Shown here one piece after another: positions 1-7,747 of a DNA stretch of 64,000 nucleotides. The stretch is taken from assembly GCA_022072405.1 (NCBI GenBank), contig JAJVHX010000008.1, positions 156,154 through 220,153 of the forward strand, read 5' to 3'. Position 1 is the first letter of the stretch. Every line of letters begins with the position of its first letter. Below the pieces are notes generated by a model. The model searched no databases and was not told the DNA's origin. It worked only from the letters and a program-made list of their open reading frames with translations. A program made the position numbers and the translations under genes. The stretch is from Phycisphaerae bacterium (lineage in GTDB: Bacteria > Planctomycetota > Phycisphaerae > UBA1845 > CAIVHJ01).

Positions 1-1
1 G

Positions 2-397
2 CGCATCCGCCTGCTGCCGGTGGAACAGGCGCGGGAGCTGGTCGCCCAATACAAGCATCTGCAGAAAAACGACAATGAAGAAGTCATGGAGCCTAGCGAT
101 ATCAGAAAACTCTTTCTGGGCATGCAGGCCATTGTGGAGTTTCTGGCGGAATCACGCGACAACGTACTGCTGGTGCCCAACGAGGCGGTCCGGATCAAGA
201 ATGGACGCAAAGGGGTCTGCGTACCGGATCTGTCCAATGCGGAACCGGGCACCAAGCGGGCCCGTTTTCAAACCTTCCGCGGCGGGCTGGATAATGGCAT
301 GTATACCGAGGTGATCGAAGGCTTGCAGGAAAACGATACCGTCTATATCAAGCTGCCCCGCAATCATGATTTCGATGAAGTGGAATGTCTGGAGTAG
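2..397 (+). CDS. HlyD/MacA-family periplasmic adaptor, C-terminal fragment
   Basis: Only the last ~131 residues are in the window. The frame is open from base 2, so the gene starts upstream. The visible part has a stretch rich in beta character, with VLLVPNEAV followed by a G-R-K-G-V turn. This is the pattern of the membrane-proximal domain of HlyD/MacA-type adaptors. In that family the adaptor links an inner-membrane pump to an outer-membrane channel. The next two genes on the same strand are a MacB-type ATPase (79 bases on) and a MacB-type permease, so a tripartite ABC exporter is the likely assembly. The product ends with an acidic tail (DFDEVECLE). The assignment rests on context as much as on this short piece. 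Confidence 0.7.
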   Translation, partial: RIRLLPVEQARELVAQYKHLQKNDNEEVMEPSDIRKLFLGMQAIVEFLAESRDNVLLVPNEAVRIKNGRKGVCVPDLSNAEPGTKRARFQTFRGGLDNGMYTEVIEGLQENDTVYIKLPRNHDFDEVECLE

Positions 398-476
398 GGT
401 GCTGGCATAGGGGTGATGGTTACGGGCAAGCGATTCTGAGACGGCAAGCTGCTGGGCTGATCGTTGAGAGCAATTT

Positions 477-1235
477 ATGATCGAACTGCGCCAGATCACG
501 AAACATTATCCGATGGGGGGCGTTACGGTGCGGGCCCTCGACGGTGTTGATCTGGATATCAGGTCTGGTGAATTTTTAGCCATCACCGGCGCCAGCGGCA
601 GCGGCAAGAGCACCATGATGCACCTGCTGGGCTGTCTGGATCGGCCGACCAGCGGCAGCTATCGGCTGAAAGGGCAATTGATCAGCAACTATAGTCATAA
701 GCAGCTCGCCCGGCTGCGCAACCGTGAAATCGGTTTTGTCTTTCAGACTTTCAACCTGATCCAGCGAACCAGCGCGCTGGATAACGTTTCCGTACCGTTG
801 ATCTACGCCCGGGCCGACGATATTCGCCATCCGGCCATGGCGGCGCTGGAGCGCGTCGGTTTGGGGGCACGTGCTCATCATCGACCCAGTGAGTTGTCCG
901 GCGGAGAACGGCAGCGAGTCGCCATCGCCCGGGCCATCGTCACCAATCCTTCGATCGTGCTGGCGGATGAACCTACCGGCAACCTCGACACCCGCACCGG
1001 CGAGCAGATCATGCAGATTTTTCATGAGCTGCATCGCAGCGGGGTGACCATCATTCTGGTGACGCACGAAATGGATATCGCCGCCCAGGCCCAGCGGATC
1101 ATCAAAATGCGCGACGGCCGTATTCTTGAAGATACCCAGGTGGATGACGAGTTGCGCAGCGAAATCCTGGAACGCAATCTGCGCGTACATGCCGCAGCCA
1201 CCGCTGACGAGGTCCATACCGGAACGACCGGATAA
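477..1235 (+). CDS. ABC exporter ATP-binding protein (MacB/LolD type)
   Basis: A 252-residue nucleotide-binding subunit. Walker A is GASGSGKST (about residues 38-46), the Q-loop is FVFQTFNL, the signature is [10 protein letters not shown] (about 140), and Walker B is [12 protein letters not shown] (about 161), with an H-loop in LVTHE. The insert [12 protein letters not shown] is typical of the MacB/LolD/FtsE subfamily, which drives mechanotransmission rather than ordinary import. The adaptor gene lies just upstream and the permease 153 bases downstream. Here the ATPase and permease are separate chains, unlike E. coli MacB where they are fused. The substrate cannot be read from the sequence; lipopeptide, peptide or macrolide export are the known roles of the family. 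Confidence 0.92.
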   Translation: MIELRQITKHYPMGGVTVRALDGVDLDIRSGEFLAITGASGSGKSTMMHLLGCLDRPTSGSYRLKGQLISNYSHKQLARLRNREIGFVFQTFNLIQRTSALDNVSVPLIYARADDIRHPAMAALERVGLGARAHHRPSELSGGERQRVAIARAIVTNPSIVLADEPTGNLDTRTGEQIMQIFHELHRSGVTIILVTHEMDIAAQAQRIIKMRDGRILEDTQVDDELRSEILERNLRVHAAATADEVHTGTTG

Positions 1236-1388
1236 GGGATTCACCCTGGAGACGCTGAGGCACTGGGCAGGGAGCTGGTTCTGAAATCCACGCACAGTTA
1301 AATCAATTGGGGCATATTGGGCTTTGATCAGGTTAAATCTGCTCCGGGACTCCGTATTTTCGTGGTGACTTTTTTAAACAGGTAGCGC

Positions 1389-2615
1389 ATGTTTTTTGTT
1401 CGGCTGATACTGATGGCCTTTCGCAGTCTGCGGGCCAACCTGCTGCGCAGTCTGCTGGCTACGCTGGGAGTGATCATCGGCGTGGCGGCAGTCATTGGCG
1501 CGACGGCCATTCTGCAGGGATTTCAGAAGGAAATCCGCGACGATTTTGATGCTTTGGGTGCCAATGTCATGACCATCTACCCGACGGTGGCCCGTCAGGG
1601 CGGGCGGCCGATCGGCACCTTCCGTTCGCTCAAGGAAAGTGACGTGCAGGCCATCCGCAACGAGACCGCACATCTGCAAGCCATCGCCCCGCTGATTCAG
1701 CAGACTGGTCAGGCCAAATACTTCAGTCGCAACGACCAGGTGCAGATCGTGGGCACCAATCATGAATTTGCCCGCATGTACACCATCAATACGGTGGAAG
1801 GACGTTTTCTGAATTTTTCGGATGTTTCCGGCCGGGACAAGGTCTGCGTGCTGGGTTACAAGGTGGCCCGTGAATTATTCGGTGACAGCCCGGCGGTCGG
1901 CAAAGCCATCAAGCTCGGTATTACGCGCACCACCGGTTTCCGCGTCATCGGTGTGCTGGAGAAAAAAGGGCAGAAGGGCGGATTCGGCGACATGGATGAG
2001 CTGGTGATCGTACCCATCACCGCCGCCCAGACGACCCTGTTTGGCATGCGCTATATCGGAGCCATCACCGTGCAGGCGGAAGATCAGGCCAGCATGGAAC
2101 TGCTCACCGAGGACATCAAGCGGACACTCCGGCGGCTGCATAAAATCCGGGCCGGTGATGAAGATGATTTCCGCATCATCAACCCCGAGGAAATCCGCAA
2201 CCAGATCCAGGATTTCATGCGCATGTGGGCAATGGTGTTTTATACCATTTCGGGGATCAGCCTGGTGGTGGGCGGCATCGGCATCATGAATATCATGCTG
2301 GTCAGCGTGACCGAGCGCACCCGGGAAATCGGCGTGCGCATCGCCGTGGGAGCGCGCGGCGGAGATATTCTGCGCCAATTCCTGATCGAATCGAGCAGCA
2401 TCAGTTTTGCCGGCGGGACGCTGGGTGTGCTGCTGGGTTCGGCACTCGCGGATATGATCACGCAACTGTCCAACAAGCTGATCACCACGGTCGTGCCGCT
2501 CAGCGCGGTGGTCTGGGCGTTGATCATGGCCACCGTGGTGGGCATTGTTTCCGGCATCTATCCCGCATTCAAAGCCGCCCGCCTCGACCCCGTCGAGGCA
2601 CTACGCTACGAATAA
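1389..2615 (+). CDS. MacB-type ABC permease (FtsX domain)
   Basis: A 408-residue permease with the four-helix MacB/FtsX plan. There is one N-terminal membrane segment (FRSLRANLLRSLLATLGVIIGVAAVIG), a large periplasmic domain (about residues 50-270), and three C-terminal segments. These include the hallmark GGIGIMNIMLVSVTERTREIG and end in AARLDPVEALRYE, the classic MacB terminus. It completes the tripartite exporter with the two genes before it. The 3' end overlaps the last 15 bases of the convergent permease gene on the other strand, so the two transcripts meet tail to tail with no room for a separate terminator. Confidence 0.93.
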   Translation: MFFVRLILMAFRSLRANLLRSLLATLGVIIGVAAVIGATAILQGFQKEIRDDFDALGANVMTIYPTVARQGGRPIGTFRSLKESDVQAIRNETAHLQAIAPLIQQTGQAKYFSRNDQVQIVGTNHEFARMYTINTVEGRFLNFSDVSGRDKVCVLGYKVARELFGDSPAVGKAIKLGITRTTGFRVIGVLEKKGQKGGFGDMDELVIVPITAAQTTLFGMRYIGAITVQAEDQASMELLTEDIKRTLRRLHKIRAGDEDDFRIINPEEIRNQIQDFMRMWAMVFYTISGISLVVGGIGIMNIMLVSVTERTREIGVRIAVGARGGDILRQFLIESSSISFAGGTLGVLLGSALADMITQLSNKLITTVVPLSAVVWALIMATVVGIVSGIYPAFKAARLDPVEALRYE

Positions 2616-4193
2616 CCGCCTCCGCAACAGCAGGAACAATCCTGCCGCCGGCGGCAGCACGCTGATCAACGTCGCCAGGCAGCAGGCGCCCACTTCGCGG
2701 GTCATACCGGTATGCACAAATCCCCAGAAACTGGTCGATAGCGTTTCATAACCGGGTTGCCGCAGCAGATAGGTGACGTTCAGTTCGCTGAAGCAGAAGA
2801 TGAGAATGATCAGCCCGACCATGACCATGGTCGTGCGGCAGAGCGGCCAGTAAAGATGCCGCCACAATGCTGAGGTGGCTGCTCCGTCGCAACGGGCGGA
2901 ATCTTCCAGCGCCTGCGGCACCCGTTGCACGGCCGGCCACAGCAACAGAATTCCCACCGGAAGAAAACGGATCACCAGCCCCAGAATGATGACTTTCGGT
3001 CCGCTGTAAAGCCAGCCGAGCGGATCAAAATCACCGGGCATCAGTAGCATTAACCATTGTGGAGTCGGGTGATTTAATGTTGCGACGATGGTCAGGGCCA
3101 GGGCGGGTGCGGGTGTCGCCAGCAGCAGAAGTGTGACCGCGCCCACGGCGTAACGGGGCCAGCGGCTGCGGGTCAGCATCCACGCCAAACCGAGTGAAAA
3201 AAAGGCGACGATGAATGCGGTAATTAAACTGATCAGACCGCTGTTAAACCACTCACGACCAAAAACCCGCGTCGTCTCCCACGCCGCCTGCCAGCCGCCG
3301 GTCTGTTGAAATAGCCGCTGCAGCAGCAAGGCGACGGCGGCCAGAATTGCTACGCTGCACAGCCAACCAGAGATCGAGCCCGCCTGACTGGATGTCAGCA
3401 TTTCCGGATGATGGGCGGCTCCCTGGTAGTGCGTCAAGCTGGAACCGTGAACCAGTCGTCGACCCGTCAGCAGCACTCCCCCCATCACCACCACCAGCGG
3501 AAGCGCCACCAGAAACGGTGTTGCCTGTATGCCCTTGAGCAGATATTCGGTGAGCATGACTTCGGCAAAGGTTCGCACGGCGAGTATATCGGTGACGGAA
3601 TAGTCGGTTATCACCAGCAGCCCGCCGAGCAGAGCAGCGGTGAGAATAAAGCGGCTGCTGCGCGGCAGGGTGAAATGCCGGATAATCAGCCAGGGCTTCA
3701 AGTCCAGGCTGGCGGCCAGCTCCGGCAGGGGGTCCAGACGGCTGAACCCGACAGTGATCAGCAGGGTCATTAGCGGAATCAGCAGCAGACCATGGATCAG
3801 TCCCGCCGCTGGAGTGGACTCATAGCACTGTTGCACACTTATCCAGACTAATAATGCTGAAGTCAGCAGAAATGAAGGCGTGCACACCAGGAGCAGGACC
3901 AGCAGTTGAAGGATTGGCCGACCCAGCCAACGCATCCTGCTGATCAGCAGGGCCAGCAGTGTACTGACCGGCAGGGCGATCAGCAGACTCAGTCCGGTGA
4001 GTTTCAGTGAACGCTCAAAAACCAGTTGCCAGTCCGGCAATCGTTCAACGAATTCTCGCCACGGCTCCAGCGACCAGTGACCATTCTGACGCACGGTCTG
4101 CAACATCAATATCAGCGGTATGCTGCCGGCCATGATCAGCAACAGGATATGCAGTCCCGGGAGGATTGCAGCACCAGTGAGTTTTCTCTTCAT
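2601..4193 (-). CDS. Two-module ABC permease (FbpB/ThiP-like)
   Basis: A 530-residue integral membrane protein with about twelve hydrophobic segments in two halves. Each half has an EAA-like loop: SLDLKPWLIIRHFTLPRSSRF in the first and ALEDSARCDGAATSALWRHLYWPL in the second. Such duplicated permeases belong to the iron(III)/thiamine/2-aminoethylphosphonate importers, where one chain forms the whole channel. No substrate-binding protein or ATPase is adjacent, so the partners are elsewhere or lost. It is convergent with the MacB-type permease gene and overlaps it by 15 bases. The substrate is unknown. Confidence 0.85.
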   Translation of the reverse strand: MKRKLTGAAILPGLHILLLIMAGSIPLILMLQTVRQNGHWSLEPWREFVERLPDWQLVFERSLKLTGLSLLIALPVSTLLALLISRMRWLGRPILQLLVLLLVCTPSFLLTSALLVWISVQQCYESTPAAGLIHGLLLIPLMTLLITVGFSRLDPLPELAASLDLKPWLIIRHFTLPRSSRFILTAALLGGLLVITDYSVTDILAVRTFAEVMLTEYLLKGIQATPFLVALPLVVVMGGVLLTGRRLVHGSSLTHYQGAAHHPEMLTSSQAGSISGWLCSVAILAAVALLLQRLFQQTGGWQAAWETTRVFGREWFNSGLISLITAFIVAFFSLGLAWMLTRSRWPRYAVGAVTLLLLATPAPALALTIVATLNHPTPQWLMLLMPGDFDPLGWLYSGPKVIILGLVIRFLPVGILLLWPAVQRVPQALEDSARCDGAATSALWRHLYWPLCRTTMVMVGLIILIFCFSELNVTYLLRQPGYETLSTSFWGFVHTGMTREVGACCLATLISVLPPAAGLFLLLRRRLFVA

Positions 4194-4498
4194 ACGTCAC
4201 CGCCGGAATATAGCATCCGCTCTGGCTCTACACCTGTCGAACGCGATGAACTCTCCGCGTACGGATATGACGGTCGATTGACTGGACAGTTGGTGAGCTG
4301 AATGATGATGGTGAAGTGACACTCCTTCCTGCCACTGAATCAATGAATCAGACGCATCAGGTGTAAGACTATACCAGAAAATTTCTGAGCCGGTGGGCGG
4401 TGCGCGCGCTTCCAAACCAGTCGAATCGGCGAGCGGCGTGCTCCTCATTTCAGGCCTGTCGGCAGGTCGCATCATTAATTTGGCGTGGGGAGAAACAA
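4194..4498. other. Divergent intergenic region, no gene seen
   Basis: About 305 bases separate the divergent permease and subtilase genes, so both promoters should lie here. I see no convincing -35/-10 pair, palindrome or small gene. A purine-rich GGGGAGAAAC just before base 4499 is the probable ribosome-binding region of the subtilase. Confidence 0.4.
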
Positions 4499-7432
4499 AT
4501 GCATACCAACAGATGTCGAGGGTGGCGGCGTGGTGGATTGTTGATCGTGTCGCTGCTGGTGGTCGGTCCAATGCGGGCAACGGCTGCGCCGTTACAAGTG
4601 CCCTATGAGTCACTCGGTGAGGTGTTTCAACTCGAACGTGTTGATGATCAGTTACTGGTGACGGCGGAAGGCCTGTCGGCGGTGCAGTTAGCGGTTCGTC
4701 TGAGCGAACAGCAACTGAGTAACCAGGTGCGTACCGTCGGTGATAATCTGTTCGCCGTGCAGGTAAACCAGGTCTCGCCGGCGATCATGCAGACGTTGCG
4801 GGCGGTGGAGGGTGTGACCGGTGTTTATCGTGCTTATGACCCCGGCCCGGGACCGTTGCTGCTGGGGTTGACCGATCAGATACTGATCAGATTTGCCCAT
4901 CATCCCAGTGCTGCCGAACTGGCTGATTTCGCCGCCGATTACGAGCTGACCCTGGTGCGCCCCACACCGAATCGCATCAATTATTTTATCTTTAAGGAGC
5001 CGGCCGTTGATGAGGGGGATGTCGTGGTTAAATCGGCCACCATCCGGCTGGATGCTCGGGTTCGCGCCGTTCACCCTGATTTTATTGTGCCCATCAGTCT
5101 CCACAGCGTCAGCACCCAGGATGAACCCTTGTTCGAAGAACAATGGCATCTGGACAACCAGGGGCAGTTTGGCCCGCAGGGGCTGCATGACGATATCAAC
5201 GTGCTGAGTGCGTGGGATATTACCGGCGGGCAGGGGGCACGAATTGCCATGCTCGATTCCGGCGTCGATATTCAGCATGAAGATCTGATCGGTAATTATC
5301 TCGGCTTCAGCAATAGCGTGGTTTCCGGTATGGACGATGCTCAGCCTCCTGCGGTGCTGGATCCCCAGAAGGCGAATCATGGTACGGCGGTTCTGGGATT
5401 GATCGTGGCCGGGGATAATGGGGTGGGTCTCCTGGGGGTCGCTCCGGAAGCGGAATGGACGGCTACGGGAGGATTGACCGGACCCACCACCTTGGAGAGG
5501 CTAGCGGAAGCTTTTACCGGATTGGTTGATCAGGAGATCTCGGTACACAATAACAGTTGGAGTAGTTTTATACTCGATCCGGTGGTGGAAGCGATAGCGG
5601 ATCTGGCGAATAATGGTCGGCAGGGACGAGGTACCGTGATCGTTTTTTCGATGGGCAATGGTGACTTGGAAATTGCTGATCCGGTGGTCTTAAGTGCATT
5701 GGATACGGTGATCGGCGTGGGGGGGACCGGCCAGACGGGGTTGCGCTGGACAGATACGGTTCGCGGCGGCAGCGACTGGGGGCGGTTTCTGGACATCATG
5801 GCTCCGACCTGGGGCAATGACGATGTCTCCATTCGTACGACCGATCGTATCGGTTCGGCTGGTTATAACAACGGCGGCACGGATGATGATTTTTCGGATG
5901 GAGACTACACCCGTTTTTTCGGCGGTACTGGCGGTACTTCAGCGGCGGCTCCGATTCTCAGTGGTGTGGCGGCGCTGGTGCTGAGTAATGAGGGCAATCC
6001 GGAATTGAACCGCTTTCAGGTGCGCGAGTTGCTGCTGCATACGGCGGATCAGGTCTCACCGTTCGATGCGGATTATGGTCCGGTCAGCGGTTTCAGCATG
6101 AAGTATGGTTACGGGCGGGTGAATGCCGGACGAGCGGTGGAAGCCGCGGTCGATTCGCAACTGGGTCAAACCACCTGGCCGGGCATACCGGCTGATATTC
6201 AGGTGGTTATTCAGTCTGCCGAAGGCGACGACTCACCGGAGTTAAACTTGTCCTGGCGACCGACGGGTATGCCTCTGGCGGATGGTACATCGGGCGTAGT
6301 GATTACGGATGAGACGGAGATTCTGATCGGTTATCAGTTGGATAGCGGCGGGACCGAGTTGGGTACGATTGCCTGGCGGCCGATGGATGGTGAACACTAT
6401 GACGGTGGCGATCTGGCTGATGTCGAGGATGGCGATCGGCCTGATCCCACCAATCCTGATTTCGTAATTCTCTACCAGGGATCGGCTGAGGAACTGGACG
6501 ATTTCCGTCGCGAAGTGATTGGCTTAGCCATCAGCGGTGAGGCCGACAGTCCGCAGTTTTTTTCCCTGTACGCCATGAACAGCAAGCAGCAGTATTCCTT
6601 TGGCGTGTTGTTTAATGAAAAAGGGGAAGTGATTGATGATTTCACCGGAGAAGCGGTCGAGGGTGATCAGCCGGGAGGTCGGGAACTGGATCCCTATTTA
6701 TATCCCAGCCAGCCAGGTCGCAATCAAATCCTCGGGGTAACGGCGACGGCTGATCAGAACTACGGTGTAGCTCCTCTAACCGTGACCTTCCATGGTGGGA
6801 CGCTCACGCCCAACCCGGTGTTGAGCCGCGGCTGGTCGCTGGGGGATGGGGCGAGCGACGCGGAGGTGAGTGTCACCCACACTTATCAATTACCCGGCTA
6901 CTATCTGGCCATCTTTCATGGCCAGGATCAGTTCGGCGTAGTTACCAAAACAATTGAAATTACGGTTGTTGAATCGGGCGGGGCGATTGAATTCCCGGAG
7001 GGTGTACCTTCCGCGCGGATTTCGCTCGATTCGCATTTGGTAGATGTACTGCCCGGTACACCACTGCGCTTTAGCGTTGATACGGAATTTATCGGTCTGA
7101 TGCCGGATTCAATCGTGGAGTATGAATGGGATTTTGGTGATGGTCATTTCGCCACTGGGCAGACGGTAGAGAATGTTTTTGAATTGCCTGGATCATTTGC
7201 TGTTGTGGTACGGGTGCGCGAAGAATTACCCGGTGAGGTGTCGCGTACCATCACTGCAACGTATTTCGTCGAAGTGCAGGAAGTGATTAGTCCCGCGATC
7301 TTGCCCGGCGATGAACAACCAATCGTCCCCGCTTCTACCGGAGGATGCGGAGCAATGGGCACACTTTCATTATCCATGATGGTCTTGGGATGCCTGACAT
7401 GGCGTCGTCGTTTTGCGCACCACGCTTGTTGA
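4499..7432 (+). CDS. Exported S8 subtilase with two PKD domains and C-terminal anchor
   Basis: About 977 residues, taking the ATG at 4499 because a basic stretch (HTNRCRGWRRGG) and hydrophobic run ending in ATAA then form a signal peptide. The catalytic triad is visible: Asp253 in MLDSG, His294 in NHGTA, Ser481 in GGTSAAAP. An N-terminal ~200-residue region contains RAYDPGPGP, probably a propeptide. Two PKD-like domains follow at about 753-815 and 840-925 (YEWDFGDG). The chain ends with GGCGAMG, a hydrophobic helix and RRR, which looks like a C-terminal surface-anchoring or sorting tag. The next gene is a paralogue of the same design. Likely role: secreted, cell-surface-held degradation of proteins. 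Confidence 0.9.
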   Translation: MHTNRCRGWRRGGLLIVSLLVVGPMRATAAPLQVPYESLGEVFQLERVDDQLLVTAEGLSAVQLAVRLSEQQLSNQVRTVGDNLFAVQVNQVSPAIMQTLRAVEGVTGVYRAYDPGPGPLLLGLTDQILIRFAHHPSAAELADFAADYELTLVRPTPNRINYFIFKEPAVDEGDVVVKSATIRLDARVRAVHPDFIVPISLHSVSTQDEPLFEEQWHLDNQGQFGPQGLHDDINVLSAWDITGGQGARIAMLDSGVDIQHEDLIGNYLGFSNSVVSGMDDAQPPAVLDPQKANHGTAVLGLIVAGDNGVGLLGVAPEAEWTATGGLTGPTTLERLAEAFTGLVDQEISVHNNSWSSFILDPVVEAIADLANNGRQGRGTVIVFSMGNGDLEIADPVVLSALDTVIGVGGTGQTGLRWTDTVRGGSDWGRFLDIMAPTWGNDDVSIRTTDRIGSAGYNNGGTDDDFSDGDYTRFFGGTGGTSAAAPILSGVAALVLSNEGNPELNRFQVRELLLHTADQVSPFDADYGPVSGFSMKYGYGRVNAGRAVEAAVDSQLGQTTWPGIPADIQVVIQSAEGDDSPELNLSWRPTGMPLADGTSGVVITDETEILIGYQLDSGGTELGTIAWRPMDGEHYDGGDLADVEDGDRPDPTNPDFVILYQGSAEELDDFRREVIGLAISGEADSPQFFSLYAMNSKQQYSFGVLFNEKGEVIDDFTGEAVEGDQPGGRELDPYLYPSQPGRNQILGVTATADQNYGVAPLTVTFHGGTLTPNPVLSRGWSLGDGASDAEVSVTHTYQLPGYYLAIFHGQDQFGVVTKTIEITVVESGGAIEFPEGVPSARISLDSHLVDVLPGTPLRFSVDTEFIGLMPDSIVEYEWDFGDGHFATGQTVENVFELPGSFAVVVRVREELPGEVSRTITATYFVEVQEVISPAILPGDEQPIVPASTGGCGAMGTLSLSMMVLGCLTWRRRFAHHAC

Positions 7433-7747
7433 GTGGAGGCGCTCGAGTTTTGTAAATCATTAAGTATTTGCAGTCGCTGAACAAAATAAGATGGATCGAA
7501 AAAACCGTAATATCATGTAAATCAATTACTTACATATTTTATAGTCTTTGCTGGTTATCGGTGCACTACTCTTGACAGGTAACCTGGATGGAGTGAGAAT
7601 TCAGTAAAGGCGGTGCTCTATTCTCAACATGCTGTCAGCCAGAAGGTTGCGCTAAAATCGCTCGCGGTGTGTTGAGGGATTTTGCAGGGCGGGTCGCCCG
7701 GTATCGTTCTAGCGCGCTCACCTCCGTTCATAAGAAGGGTAATGGGT
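7433..7747 (+). promoter_or_regulatory. Intergenic region with candidate promoter for the second subtilase
   Basis: This AT-rich 315-base gap separates the paralogous subtilase genes. TTGACA at 7572-7577 is a perfect -35 box. Seventeen bases later GAGAAT (7595-7600) is a weak -10. AAGAAGGG at 7732-7739 is the ribosome-binding site and favours the ATG at 7748 over the one at 7742. The promoter call is a consensus match only. Confidence 0.4.

Noticed and set aside
576..1295. Long open frames opposite the ABC ATPase and many other genes
   Set aside because: They mirror strongly conserved genes in another frame, lack ribosome-binding sites and show no protein motifs; typical shadows in GC-rich DNA.
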